From Oxytricha trifallax (taxonomy: Eukaryota; Ciliophora; Spirotrichea; Sporadotrichida; Oxytrichidae), in contig ARYC01017728.1 in NCBI GenBank assembly GCA_000711775.1, positions 1 to 64,000 of the forward strand: DNA of 64,000 bases, read 5' to 3'. The notes beneath the pieces are model-generated. The model saw only the letters and a list, made by a program, of their open reading frames with translations, was not told the DNA's origin and did not search any database. Of the stretch, positions 1 to 13,200 are shown in pieces (the stretch's first letter is position 1; every line of letters begins with the position of its first letter). A program made the position numbers and the translations under genes.

Positions 1-212
1 GAATTTTAAAAATGGTTTTTTAAAATTAAAGTATATTTTCAATTTCATTTCTGATCATAGAGTTTTTAATTTCATTGTCAATAACTTTGGGAGATAAATC
101 TCTCCAAGCATACTATATATACTCCTAATTTCTCTCTTCTTTTGTAAATCTCTTGACTGATTATTGCTCAAATCTTGTTCTTTTAAAAACTAAAACCTTT
201 TATATTTTTACA
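1..212 (-). CDS. N-terminal part of an unknown gene, cut by the window edge
   Basis: The minus strand from an ATG at 212 to the left edge is open in two overlapping frames under the TAA/TAG=Gln code. One frame starts at the ATG and gives a Lys/Gln/Arg-rich stretch (RDLQKKREIRS). The other gives EERNQEYIQYAWRDLSPKV, which looks more protein-like. The frames probably belong to two exons joined by a short intron that I could not place. No domain is recognised. It is divergent from the possible plus-strand gene at about 290. Confidence 0.35.
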
Positions 213-292
213 TGTAATAAAAAACTTAAATCTGTTCTTGAAGTCGTTGCATATCTGAGTGCAATCATTAATATTCTGATTATGGTTATAAG

Positions 293-610
293 TTGAGCAC
301 TAAAGAATTCAATAAAGTTTACCTCAACATTATAATTGAGAAATTAATGGAGATATATAAATTGATATGTTATACTGAATGCTTAAAATATAAAGATGAA
401 GTTGAGCTGTTCCATGAAAAACACTTGCAAGAAATTTTAGAAATGCAAGAAACTAACACCCCAAAAACCCATGTTAATCACAAAGTTTTTTCCTTCAATG
501 GCATAGATTATAGGTACAGAAATAAAGGGGCCTATTTCGAAGTATGCAATGTGATTTATTTTTATACTTTTACTTTAATAAAATTATTGACAAGATACTT
601 TTATTTTTAA
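293..610 (+). CDS. Possible small unknown protein
   Basis: Open frame with ordinary soluble-protein composition (segments EIYKLICYTECLKYKDE and FNGIDYRYRNKGAYFEV). An upstream in-frame TGA lies at about 238 and the first ATG is at 346, so the true start is 346 or lies in an earlier exon. The coding look ends near 542, where GTATGC could be a splice donor. The TAA at 608-610 is a Gln codon here, not a stop. It would converge on the minus gene ending at 647. No family recognised. The antisense frame is hydrophobic and less convincing. Confidence 0.35.
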   Translation: MSTKEFNKVYLNIIIEKLMEIYKLICYTECLKYKDEVELFHEKHLQEILEMQETNTPKTHVNHKVFSFNGIDYRYRNKGAYFEVCNVIYFYTFTLIKLLTRYFYF

Positions 611-646
611 AAAGAAATTAAAGTTACTTACAATATTTATTGGATC

Positions 647-1439
647 TCATAACAAAGCAATTCTATCAGAACTTATATAATTTATTTAATAAAATTAAAA
701 ATGATAGAGTAACATCTTAAAAAACCTAATTTTATCAAAATCAACATAAGTATCAGCTGGTATAATTGTTTCTTCATTAAATGGATCTTAGCTGAATTAA
801 ATAAAACATATTTCAAGTATTATCATTCATAATATTTTACCTTTTATTAGAATTTTTTCTTTTTATCAATTATTTTCTACTTCAAATACTTCACTCTTTC
901 CTTTTCATTATTATTTATTAAAACCTCACTCCAATCTTCTTTATCTTAAAAATAATTAAAAAAAAGTTAATTTCTATATTTCCCAATATTTAATAAACAA
1001 GTTATCATTTTTAAAATTAAAATTTATAGTTATCTTAACTTGTACTAAATTGCTTTGAATTCTTTTGTTTATACGTTTTTGCACTTTTATATCTGAAATC
1101 AATCGATTCTTTTTCTTTAAATACGTTATTTGATGGCAATTGCCTTAAATCTTGTAATTCTATATCTCTCCCCATTGTTTCATTATTATTTTGATAATAT
1201 TTTAGATTTCTGTTGTTTTTCATAGATTCTTCAAATTATTATAAATCCTCTACATTTGATTGCTCTGTTGCAAGATTCATAGTGTTGTCATTAAGAGGAA
1301 GTTAGTAGCTTAATCTTGGATAAGCCTTCTATTAATATATAATAAACTAGATTAAATTATTAAATATATCATTTATACTTAATTTTTATATAATAACCTT
1401 CTTTTGTTAGGCAAAATCTGTGTTAAATATATTTTTCAT
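647..1439 (-). CDS. Small unknown Gln/Asn-rich protein with two introns
   Basis: Starts at an ATG at 1439 (MKNIFNTDFAQQKKV) and reads through several TAA/TAG Gln codons into LATEQSNVEDLQQFEESMKN and ELQDLRQLPSNNVFKEKES. A GT..AG intron at about 1032-946 joins in phase to a segment reading NKEDWSEVLINNNEKERVKYL. A second intron (GTAAAATATT..TTCAG, about 843-795) leads to DPFNEETIIPADTYVDFDK. The first in-frame TGA is at 647-649. The protein is about 200 residues, charged and soluble, with no signal peptide or membrane segment. No family recognised. It is divergent from the gene starting at 1767, with about 330 bp of AT-rich DNA between that could hold both promoters. Confidence 0.6.
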
Positions 1440-1766
1440 GAAAATAAATGTTCTTTAAAAATATATATTGTAATTAATTATAAACTCATTTATTAGCATT
1501 CTTACCAATATTAAATTTTTAAACATTTTGCTAAAAAAATAGAATGGTTAGATATCAAGGATGGAATAGCATAAATAAAATAAAATTTTAATTAATTAAA
1601 AAGAGATATGGATAGAAATCTCAAGATAAAAGCTCCTTTATTATAAGAGCCCCACTTACAACTTATTTTATTTAAATTATGAAACTACCAAACCCAGCTT
1701 TGCTTAATATAATTAAAATTCACTTTTTGATTTTATAATTTAAGAGATGATTAATAGTAATTTAAT

Positions 1767-4700
1767 ATGTCAAGGGATGTTAGCAGCAGAGCAGACCATC
1801 AGATCTAGACCCGTAGAAAATTTACAAAATAAAAAATCATGCAAAATTACAAACACCAACTTAACTCTATAATAAGATCATCTCTATAGTAGCAGTTATT
1901 AAATGTTTCATAGAGTCATGCTCATTAAATGGATCAAAATTAAGACTAGCATTTAAAGTCAAGTTACGGAAGTAATGAATTGAAAGCTTTGAAGTATGGG
2001 CATGGAGAAAAATAAAGAAATAATCGTTATGAGCATGATCAAGTTTAGAGCTAAAGTTTATTACTTATTAATTGCTTAAAATTGATTTTAAGTCCATTGA
2101 AAAGTAGTAGATTAGGCTAGAGATCTTAAAGAAACTAACAGTATTTTTATAAAACTATATATGTTAATTTATGATATTTTAGAAGTAAATCCTATAAATT
2201 TAAGGAGTAATACAAATTTCCTATATTACTTTTCTTTCATTTAATTAACTACTTTAAAACAGCAATTATATAGTTCTTAAACCTAAAGATCCTAAAATAA
2301 TTAAATGTATTAAACATTTCAGTTGCATAAAGATGAGAAAAATCTCAACAATACTTAAATTGGAGCTTTTGATAAAAAGAAATTGTAAATTGTGAATTTT
2401 AAAAAGCATGTGATTGATATTTAAAATATGGAATCAAGTTTCATAAACCAAAGTTAATTTTCTCTAAGAAGTCCTCTTCCCAATTAAAAGAAAGGAATGT
2501 TTTCTTAAAATTCTTTGATGAAAAAGTTAAATTTTTATTTTATATTTAATGACAGCCTCATCTTAAAGGCAAACTATAAATTAAAAAAGTTATTTGCTAA
2601 ACTAAAGCCAATTTAATACTATACAAAACAATTCAATTTTATAAAGCAGTGGAAGCTTAACTTCTAGACCCTTTTCTAGTTCAATTCAAAGGCACAATAT
2701 TCAAATTTTACAATTAATTTTTTAATAGAATGGGTATTTCTCAAAATTCTTCAAGAAAATTAAGAAATTAAGGGCTTATGAGTTCAACTTAGAACTAATT
2801 CTTTGCAAAAAGTAACTATACACTCAACAATTAAACTCAATACACAACAATGAATAATTATAATACAGGTAGAATCTCATAATAATTGTCTTCAAGAGTG
2901 AACCATTAAGAAAATAATAATTTTGATATTTAATCTCAAAATAAAATTGGATTGACCTAGAGGACTAAACAAACTAACGAAGAAATGAGTGAATACTTAG
3001 AAAAACTTTAATAAGCTGAGTTAAATCAAGATAATATAAAATTAGTATATAATTTAAATTGTAAGGCTTAATTTGTAATTTCCCAAAGAACCTGGACAAG
3101 ATAGACTGCAAACAATTGATATTCTAAACTAATAGAGAAATAAAAACATTAAATTATAAGCTTCTGAGAATCATAGCAACTGAAAATATTCACTAGAATA
3201 TTAACATTGGGAGACCCACTGAAATAGAAGTTATAGAGGAACAGCCTGCTTATCTCAAGCTTAATCCTAAGGGCTATCGTAGTCCAGCTATTTTTACTAT
3301 AAATTTTAGAGGAGAGACAGCAAAGAGATAGATTCAAGATTTAAAAATTTATGTGAGTTCTATTCATAGAGAGCCTACCGAATAGCATCATGAGAAGTTT
3401 TTCTAAAACGTATCAAACATTTTATTATCTTAGTAACTTTAATATAGGTGAATAGATTCATTTTCAGATGCAAAGAGGATGATAAATTTGAGAATAACGA
3501 ACAGATTTATATAGCTTTCAGTTCTATGCTAGGATGCTCATTGACTTTATCTGTAACTTTTCCACATGAAATTATGGAGGATTTTATTGGAGGAGTTAAA
3601 CGAAAAATTGTGACAATTAAACAGAAGCAAATAAATGAAAACGGATAAGAAGTTGAAGTCGAAGTTGAGCATGACCTTAAAGACATCGAAGAAAATTTTG
3701 AAGGTAAGCTTTTAAGATTTTAACAAATCAATCAGAACTCCTTAGAGTACATGATCTTTAAATGAGGAGAACCAGACCAGAAAACTATGTAAACAAAAAT
3801 AAAATCCAAATGAAGGAATGGAATATAATTCGAGAGAAGAAAATAAATGCAATTAAATCTCAAATTGATGATTAAAAGCTTAAGGCAATTTCAAAGAAAC
3901 TAGAATAGGAAAATTATGAAAGAAAGAAGAAATATTTCTTGCTTCATAAGTGGAAAATCATTAAAATTAAGAAATAAGAAATGATGGGTGAAAAGTTTGA
4001 GGAACTATAAAAGTTAGGAAGATGCTCTGAGTTAGCTAAACTAGTTTTAATTGATAAAATCATTCGATTTATATATGGATAGTTTGATAAGCATAGAAAG
4101 TTCAAACATTTTTTACAGAAAAGGATTAAATGCTCAGAAAGAATATCAAGGTTTTATAAGTAAAAAATTTGGGGGCAAGTTTCCTGCACCGGTTTATGAT
4201 AAAAAAAAATCGTAGGGAAGTTTCTGCACTTTTTTTTTAATTTTTTATTATTAAATTAATCTTTATAACAACTATCAACCAACTTCCGATTTATTTTCTT
4301 GATATAATTATACTTTATTTAATAATCAATTAGTCAATATCTCTCTTCAGATTCCAACAACTCTGACATATTTCATCTGATATTTGTTGGTTTCTGTATC
4401 TTAACCATTATATTCTCCTCTCTGTACTCATAGTAATTTGAAGTATTGTAACCAATTGTTATTGAAATTCTAATTAAATTTATCTTATTCTTTCCATTCC
4501 TATATAATGTTAGACTTTATTTTCTTGAACTACTTAAATGATGTATAAGTATCTATTTTATAAAAATTTATTAAATGTTACATAAATAAAAAAAAGTGCT
4601 GGAAACTTCCCCCCAAAGATTTAATTAAAGGGCTAAACAGTTTTTAAATATTATTTTATTTATTTATTTAAACTATTGATGACCGCATGTAAAGAATTCT

Positions 4701-5861
4701 GATCGAGTTTAAATAACTTTTACTTATTTTTTAATTTGAAGTCATTTACATTTTCAGGATAGTTTGAGATCGAGAAAAATTAATTAAACTCAAAAGAAAT
4801 TTTAAAAGATTTGCTTTCACAAACAGCTGAAGAATTCAGAATAAAAGGCTAATTTAGATTATTTTACAATAAAGTCGTGCAATTAATTTCAATAAAACTA
4901 TTGTATTCTTTTGCACATATAAAATGAGTATAGAGATAGAATCTAGTCATTCAAAAATAGAATAGCTTTTCTGACAGAATATTGGGAGAGAGAAAAAATC
5001 AACATAACTAAGAGTTTCGTTTCCAACAAGAAACATGCGAAAAAACTAAAACCATATATAACAAAGCTTACCCTACTAAATCAAAAAGTTCGGGAAACTT
5101 TCATCAAAGAGTATTTTTCATATTGCATGAATAACTTCCATATAAAGTACATAAATTGGAGACAGTAAAAGCTTAAATTTATGAAATCTTTAAATGTTGA
5201 AGACAAAAGTTAAGAGATTAGAAATTTACAGAAATAAGTTAAGCTTAAAAGTGTCTTTCTATTCGAGGGAATAGAATAATTCTTAGAAGAACTGATCTAA
5301 CAATACATTTAACAATAGCAAATGTCTCAAAACATTTCTCTCTTAAATTTGACTCAAAGCACAAGCCTTCATTCATAGGCCTCAATCAACACTTTTCTTA
5401 TGTCTCCAAATTAGAAATCTTAATAAATTGGCAATGCTAAGTAACCTTAATTGAGTCCTGCTAAATTTAACCAGTAAGATTAGACATAAAATTCGAGCAC
5501 TTAAGGCTTTTAAAACAGCAATAATTCTGGAAATTAAAGTAGAGAAGGTACTACTAAGAATTTAAGAACTAAAAAATAGGTAAGCACATTCAAATAAGCA
5601 ACAACAGCAGTAGAGTAATAGAAAGAGGCTGAGGATCCAGGGCCTCCTCCTATTCTTATATTTATGCCCAAGAGAATACAATTGATCAAAATGATATAAT
5701 AATTTATTATTTTATCATAAAATTTTTTAATAAATTTAATGATTTAATTATACTAAAGGCTATTAATTATGAACAACCAGAAGCATTTAATTTATGATTT
5801 CAATTAATAACAATATTATATTCAAAAAGATTTTAACTTCAAAATGAATTATACTATATGA
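1767..5861 (+). CDS. Large unknown protein: beta-rich domain followed by basic coiled-coil, interrupted by a MITE
   Basis: ATG at 1767 opens MSRDVSSRADHQIQTRRKF and a Gln-rich N-terminus. Exons follow through 2290-2780, 2860-3110 and 3185-3700. The 3185-3640 part is the best conserved-looking: it reads IEVIEEQPAYLKLNPKGYRS, then FTINFRGETAKRQIQDLKIYV, then FIFRCKEDDKFENNEQIYIAF, a strand-rich domain I cannot name. From about 3765 the protein becomes a long Lys/Glu/Gln helix (MKEWNIIREKKINAI..), resembling IQ or coiled-coil proteins. It continues after 4750 into IKYINWRQQKLKFMKSLN and an S/T/Q-rich tail ending near a PGPPPILIFMPK segment. The first in-frame TGA is at 5859-5861. MITE copy 1 sits at 4171-4614 between the two coiled-coil parts. 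Exon joins near 4150-4750 and 4880-4930 are unresolved, so the exact protein is uncertain. Confidence 0.6.
4171..4614 (+). mobile_element. MITE copy 1 (G-run/C-run TIR family)
   Basis: Starts GGGGGCAAGTTTCCTGCAC and ends GCTGGAAACTTCCCCCC, an inverted terminal repeat. A second direct copy of GGGAAGTTTCTGCAC lies about 45 bp inside the left end. It is flanked by AAAAATTT at 4163-4170 and AAAGATTT at 4615-4622, an 8-bp target duplication with one mismatch. The interior (for example AACAACTATCAACCAAC, CTCTGACATATTTCATC) is shared with the copies at 14.9, 23.8 and 53.3 kb. No transposase is encoded, so it is non-autonomous. Terminal decay suggests it is the oldest of the four. Confidence 0.85.
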
Positions 5862-6563
5862 AACATATTTATTAAATCTTTGCTATCTTGTGAATGATCT
5901 TCTTCTTTTAAGTTATATTTTTAATTTTTATCAGGAGATTTATTATGTGCTTTTCTTTTTGATTTGCCTACATTTATATTAGGCATTTATAGTGTAAATT
6001 TTTACCTTTTTTCTTCTTATTTGTATTCTTTATCTGAAAATCAGGTTGTATTTTAAAAAAATATAACATTAATACAATTAAAGTTATAAGAGACCTGTCA
6101 TTGAGTTATTCAAGTCTATCCCATTTTCAGTATATATGAAATATATAATGATTAATAAAAAGACATATATTTTATAAACATTTGGTCACTATAGCATTAA
6201 AAATTACTTAAAACAAACACTATTTTACATTGCTATCATTAATCAAATTTCTTTGCGATAATGTTTGTGAAGCTTTTAGAATATCTGAGAATTAATCTTT
6301 TTCTCCTCTTAAGTATTTTTAATTGGTTTTGTCCATTATTATTTTTACAATTTATAATTGTTTAATTAGCTAATAAAATATTTATGATTTTCATGGAAAA
6401 TTATAATTAGCCTAAATTTATATTAATAATAATACTTTTATTCTATTTTTAATTCTGATTTTTTGATTTATTAATAATCTATGAGTAAAAATACATAGAT
6501 TTTTTCTCATTTTTAAAGATTTAATAGACGATTAAGTTTTCAGGCTTTCTCATTTATATAAAT
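5862..6563. other. Intergenic AT-rich spacer
   Basis: About 700 bp between two plus-strand genes. I see only A/T runs and short chance frames, with no conserved motif, repeat family member or RNA gene. It presumably holds the terminator of the upstream gene and the promoter of the channel gene. Confidence 0.5.
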
Positions 6564-9322
6564 ATGATAAATTTAAATCAACATATCTATATTTCTCAAT
6601 TATAAATTAAGAAGGAAATTTCACAATTCAAAGAAGGTAAATTTTCTAAATTTGTTCATTATAAGTTTGACTAAACTATTAATAATTTAGGCATCAAGAA
6701 TTTCATAATGAAAATAATGTAATTATTTTTATTTATTTATATAGAGTTTCAACAACCACAGATCCAATAGATCAATTTTAACATAGACCCAATACATTTA
6801 ATAAAACAAGCCTTTGATAAAAATGCTTTGACAGTTTCAATATTGTAAGTAATAATATAAAAGAGAATAAAACCAAAGTTTAAGTAATTTTGCTTTATAA
6901 ATCCAATTTTAATATGTTCAAATTAAAACTTTTCTCTATAGCTTCAGATTCTTAAAGTGAAAATGACTTGGAAGATGAAAATTTCCAAAAAGATTTGAAC
7001 TTATCACTTAAAATAAACCAGCCTGAAAATAATTAAGATCCTTAGGCTCCAATTAAAAAGTAAAAATCTCAAAGATTTTCAAATAGTTTCCTGAGTACAT
7101 TTAAAAGTAAGAGCAAAGACTTTGATTCATTAAATTAAGATAATTAAACTAAATTAAACAAGAAAGTTAAAAGATCCTCTACACTTCAAGGCTATAAAGA
7201 TCTAGAAATTAAGTACAAATCTGAAGATTTAATAATATTTATAGTTATGTAATTTTTAATAAGATCTTAGAAGGCAAGATGATCTGAGCCATAAAAAGAA
7301 GTTCAAGTACATTGTAAAGTTCAATTCAAAATTGAAGATATTATGGGATATATTCATGATATTATGTGCTGTATTTAATTCCTATATGATTCCATTTTGT
7401 GTAGCTTTTGATCCAACATTTTCGAATACTAGCCTCTATGATTATGCAAATGATACAGTCAACTATCTCTTCATCTTAGATATCATTTTATCTTTTAGAA
7501 TTTGTTTTATAGTACAAAATAGATTCAATTTAAAGTGTAATTTAAATGAAGAAATTAAACTTTTAGAACATCAAGACTAAACCTAATTACTGGAGAAGAA
7601 ATACTAAATCCAAGACTCATAGCATAGCAGTATGTAAAAACTGCAGACTTTTGGTTTGACTTGATAAGTGCCCCTCCATACGATAAAATGGGAAGTTCAG
7701 ATGCCATCTCATTTTTTAACATGCTCAAGACTATTAGAATTATGAGAATTGGCATTATTATTGAAAAACTCAATATCAAAAAAGGCTATAAAATTGTAAT
7801 CAATTCCTATTGTTTTATTTAATATTTTTCTAGGTGCTTAAGCTCTTAAATATCATATTCTTGCAACTTATAACTATTCATATTCAGGCATGCCTTTTTG
7901 AATTTTTTATTATGAACTAAATAAATAACCAAAATATACCTTTTCTACTATGTATGCACTTTAAACAAAACTTGGCTACCACCAAGTGAATGGGAATTGA
8001 TAGATGCTACTCATTTTTATGAGAGTGAGGATTACAATTACAAATATTGGGTCACAATTTATTACTCAGTTCTTATATATTCTGTCAATGATATTGGAGC
8101 AACTGCTGTAATTAATCCCTCAAATATTTAGAATTCAATCACAAATAAAATTTTATAAATTAATTATTAGTTAAGAGTACCAAAAATAACTGTTTTTATG
8201 GCATATATGTACTTTTACATCAATTATGTAATAATTAGATAAATTTAATGTTTATATGATTAGATAATATTTTATATAAACTCATTAAATTTTACTGAGG
8301 TATTTCAAATTGAGAGAGCCTTCGTGGGATATATGGGAATATTTTTTTCAATCATAAATGCAAATATATTTGGTTTGATTTCCCTATTGACACGAGATTT
8401 GTAGAGACAGTAATTTCAATTTCATTAGGAAATTTAAGACGCTGTTGCTGCGATGATATATTATTTATACTATAATAATTGTACAAATGATTAGTTTCAA
8501 TATTCCAACCAAGAACTAAAGTGTATTCAAGAATTATGTGAGATTAACTTAAAAACAGCGTTATTTCCCATAAGAATTGCATGCTTTCCTTAATAGCATA
8601 TCCTCAAGTTTAAGACTCAAAGTTTAGATTCACGTCTTGAAGCCTACTCTATTTAGTAACAAACATCTTGGACCCATTTTCCAAAATACTTTTTATTATT
8701 ATTTAATGCTGTACAGAAATTAATAATGGGGCTTAATCCAGCCTGATAGATATAATCGGATATTCATCCTTTGACATTTGGCGATCCAATTTCATATGTC
8801 CAAGGGGAAATCATCCTATCTACTGGACTGAAAATCTTCCCATAATACCTATGACTAGTCAATTCTAGAGAAATTTATAGAATGTATGAATCTTAATTTG
8901 GCATATCCAGAGTAAATTATTTTGAGTGAGGGTGATACAATTATAAGTAAGACTATTATTTGATAATGAAACACTTTTAGAGAATGACAATCAATTAAAT
9001 TTTATTAATATATGGTTAATTATAAATTCCCTTTTTTTGAATATGTACATAATAGCACAGGGAGTATGTACGGTCAAGTAAAAGCCTAGGGGAGGTGATA
9101 GGTAGATTACAATAAAAAAGCTTCACTAAAACTAATACTTTGGCGTAATTTTTAAATAATTTTTTATTTTAAAAATAGGAAATAGCTATGATTTATATTA
9201 ATAAATAAAAAAAATTATATAAGATACATTAAAATTTTAATGTTTTAATGAAATTAGGTAAATTATTAATCATAAATTATTAACTTCAAAAGTTTAAATT
9301 ATCTTCTTGCCAAAGTTATTGA
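6564..9322 (+). CDS. CH1: CNBD-family ion channel with a non-canonical pore and partial CNBD
   Basis: ATG at 6564 begins an acidic, Ser-rich N-terminus in several exons. S1 (ILWDIFMILCAVFNSYMIPF) and S2 (VNYLFILDIILSF) lie at 7330-7500. The family segment NLITGEEILNPRLIAQQY, S3 (WFDLIS) and a weak S4 (MLKTIRIMRIG) follow at 7580-7795. S5 (LLNIIFLQLITIHIQACLF) is near 7840-7905. The pore region at 8038-8106 reads YYSVLIYSVNDIGAT instead of the TTVGYGD filter of K+ channels. S6 and the C-linker (INANIFGLISLLTRDLQ) are at 8330-8450. The CNBD begins near 8900 (LAYPEQIILSEGDT, MYIIAQGVCTVKQK, QNQYFG), then an intron (about 9143-9177) leads to EIAMIYINKQKK. The cyclic-nucleotide Arg motif and the rest of the CNBD are missing before the TGA at 9320-9322. 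Membrane channel role is inferred; ion selectivity is unknown. Confidence 0.75.
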
Positions 9323-9815
9323 TTTTTAGTAGATCCGCTTTGTGAATAAATAATCTTTTTTCGTCTTGGTCTATTAGGATCTTTTTATAAGTCGCTTTGT
9401 TTTTGCTCTTCTTTTTCTGCAATAAATTTCCTCAAATCCTTGAAAACTAAACTTATCAAATATATATATTTTTATTGTAAATTTTATTAAAATCATATTT
9501 TATGTAAAAAATTAATTATTTTAAAGTATAGCTTCTCTTTTTAATTGCTAGATTATTAATCTTAATTTTATTCCTAACTCTTAAGTTTTAAGAAAGTTTT
9601 AGGTTTATTTAAACTTAATGGGTCTAAATTCATTCCGAAATTTTATACTTTTTAAAATGCTGGTGATAACTGCTTTGACTATTAAAAATTATTATGTAAA
9701 TTGAATATATTTACAAAATATTTTAATATAAAATAAACTTATTAAATTATAGGGAAAATATAACTTAAAGAAATTCTAACTTTTAATGGTGATTGCGTTA
9801 GAAATAATTTGACAT
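9286..9815 (-). CDS. Small unknown protein, three exons
   Basis: ATG at 9815 starts MSNYFQRNHHQKLEFLQ. A GT..AG intron (about 9766-9688) joins in phase to SKQLSPAFQKVQNFGMNL and PLSLNKPKTFLKLKSQE. A second intron in 9520-9445 leads to FKDLRKFIAEKEEQKQSD and a basic tail (NRPRRKKIIYSQSGSTKNQ), with TGA at 9286-9288. About 120 residues, soluble and basic. No family recognised. It converges on CH1 and overlaps its last about 37 bases on the opposite strand. Confidence 0.6.
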
Positions 9816-10265
9816 TAAATTAAACCTTCTAGATTAAATACTTAAAAGAAATAAGAAATAGTAAAAGAATATATAATCAATAGTTTAGAATAGTCTTAAT
9901 GAAAAAAAATTTAATAAATCTAACTAGCAAAATGAGTTTGAGAGATTTTTGGTTATTTTTTCTGACTTTATTAAATTATGAATTATTTATATTGACAATT
10001 TTTATTTACATACGATGAAATTTTTTCATTTCATTATCTATGAGTCTAACTCACTATCTATACGCTATTTATATTTAAAAATCATATTTCAGTTAATAAA
10101 TTAATAAATAAGGAAATGAATAAATATTAAGAGTTTCATTATTTAAAAATTGCTTTGCATAGAGATTTGGACTATGATTTGATAATGTTAAATTTTAACC
10201 ATTACTATTTTATGATTGAAACTCTGATGGTTTATCTGACTCATTTTATTAATTATGCCAATCAA

Positions 10266-13200
10266 TCAAATGAAAAGGTACTGGATATAATTTTATAAAT
10301 AATACTAATAACGATTAAGTGGATCATCATCAATAATTTTAATTCCCATTGCTTCAATTTTATGTCTGATTTCGTTCTAAAACTTCTCTTCAATCTTTTT
10401 TCTTATCTAGAACACATTTAATTATGTTTTTGGTTAGGTATCCTTGTTAATGTTTAAAAATAAGTTTTATGAAAAAAATGTTCCATTCTTCTTCTTAATT
10501 CACTTTAGGCTGTGAATTATTCAATTAAAACGAGACGTCACTATGCTTAACAGAATGACGGCTTTCCTCAGAATTGGATGATAAATTTTTAAATTGTAAA
10601 TTTGTGTTTAGCTTTTGATTTTTCATAGTTTAAGGAGTAAAATTTTTACTCATACTTTTGATCAATTTATTTCTATCTTAATCATCAAAGTTATAGTGGC
10701 CTTCTTCCATAGACTCGTCTGCTTCATGATTTGAATCAAAATAAAAAATTAAATTTATACAAAAATGGTAGGTGTCCCAGTTTTCTTAAATATGCTTAAT
10801 TCTTTCACTTTATTTGGATTATTTTGATTAATTGTTATTTGTGAATTCTTTGTTGCTAAATGGCCTGGTAGAAATTATGATTCAACTATTAAATGATCTT
10901 TTTATTTACGAAATAAAGAAAAGTTTTTAAACCTAGTTTTATTTTTAAGCTTGTTCTAATATATAAATTTATATAATTGGAAGAAAAATTAAAAAATTCA
11001 AATAAATTATTATATTGATTAATTATTCCAACCCTTTTAAAAATGTAAATTGCTAAGGAATATCAGTTTCTTGATCGTTTACAAATAAATTAGTAGATTT
11101 TTTATTTGTTAAAATCCCTTTTATTGATTCACTATTTTTTTACTTACTAGATTCAATTCCATCTACTTTTTCATTTTATTTAAATTCATCTAATATTTGA
11201 TCTTCAAGAGAACAGAACATCATATTATAGCTTCTTTTCTGTTGAAACTTTTTCCTCTTTAACAAAGTGTTATAGGCTGCTCCCTCAGTCAAAGAATACA
11301 AAAACTTTTTCTTTAATCTTGCTATACCTTCACCCTGATAATCAATATTTAGCTGCATTTATGTCAGGAAATATTTTACAGATTTGACATCATCTTTTCT
11401 TAATAAAATGTCACTCTATTCTTCGAACTACTCTGGATTCGCACTTCGATTCATTAAATCTGCCAATTATTTCTTTTAATACTTTATTTCTGCTTTCTTT
11501 CTCATAATCATGTTTTGTAAAATCTCATTTACTTATGGCCTACTGCTATTATTTCTGATTTTTTATAGTAAGTATATAAAGGAGTTCTTGATAATTTTAT
11601 TTTAGAAGCAAGTCCTTTCGTATTTCTCATTATCCACCTACTTTTATGGGTTGAACCCTTGTAGTATATCAATAAATAGTCTCTCAAATCCAAATGTGAA
11701 AAAATCTTGCTTTACTTTCTTAATTTCTTTATTTAGAGAACTAAATTGATTGTGGTTTAATAGAAATTCTACTTTTCTTATAGACAGGGACATGACTTAA
11801 ACCTTTGTTACACACCTAATCGGGAGTAAAACAGGCTTTTTAAATAGGAATAAGTGATGACATAGGATACCTCCAATTCCCAAGTATTCTAAGGGGAACT
11901 CCCCTCCCTTTTTTATATCAGTATAAACTTCCACAATCCCACTTGAAATAATCATTAAGCTGTCTGGTATATCGCCAGGGGATAGTATATGGTTTCCCTT
12001 CTCAAAATTTTGATACTTGAAATTGTAGATTAAAGAATTATTGTCATCTTCTGTTAAGTTATTTAAGTATAAAGGAAGATTATTTATTTACTAATATTTT
12101 TAATTATTAATTAAAAGAAATTTTTATCAATAAACTTTTTGGAAATTTCCTTTTTATATCAAAATATTAGATAAATAATTTTAAAATGATGATTATTTTA
12201 TCATTTCCCTAAATTATATCTATATGTGTATTAATAGACTCTTTGCAAAGCATTGTTTAGAAATCTTTATGATTCATCTTTATACTATGCGATGCTCTGT
12301 TTTAGAGCGTTATAAATTAATAAAAGTTGCAAATTTTTGGAAATTTCTGCATCATGTCGGAGAATTTTGAATGCTCTATTGAAGCTAAGATTGAGTAGTA
12401 TTCTGAATCAAAACTCTTGAAAAATAGATTGTTTTATTGAATTAATAACACAATTAGCTTATAAGAAATTATTCATGAGTTAGCAAAAAAAAAATATAAA
12501 TTATTCTAAGCTATTAATTATATCAAATTATAAACACACATCTAAAAAGAAAAATATATTATTCTATTCAGTCACATCCTTAATATATTATGTTCAAAAT
12601 TTGAATGAAACATTTATATGTATTGTTATTAATTTTTATTATTTTACAATCAAATTCTTTTTTTAATTGATTTTTCATAATAAAAATTTAATAAATTTAC
12701 AATTTTTTAAAATATTTTTGGAAATTTGCACCCAAAAATGTTTAATAAATTTTAGTATATTAATAAATATAAAAAATAATAGCTTTTAAAATTTTCATTT
12801 TATTTTAAAAAATATTAAGGAATAAATATAAGATATTCATTTATTAAATTCAAGAGAAAAACTTGTCAACATGAATAATAAAAATTTTAAAAGATAATTT
12901 AGAGTTTAAATAAACTGAGGCAGATCTTCTACTCATATAGATCATAGCTATAAAGTATATTTTTAGTATAATTTACATTTTATATACTTAATTGAATAAA
13001 ACTTCCTAAAAATATTAATAAAAATCTGTAAATTTACTCCAAAATAGTCTCCAGGATTAAGTACTCTGATTTTATTCATCTAATTTTTAACAGAAAGCCT
13101 GTCTTTTTACTCTACAATACATGTTCCGATAGCAATGAAAAACATATTGTCATTTTCTACACAAAGCTTATAATGATGAAATTTAATTACTTTCAAGGGC

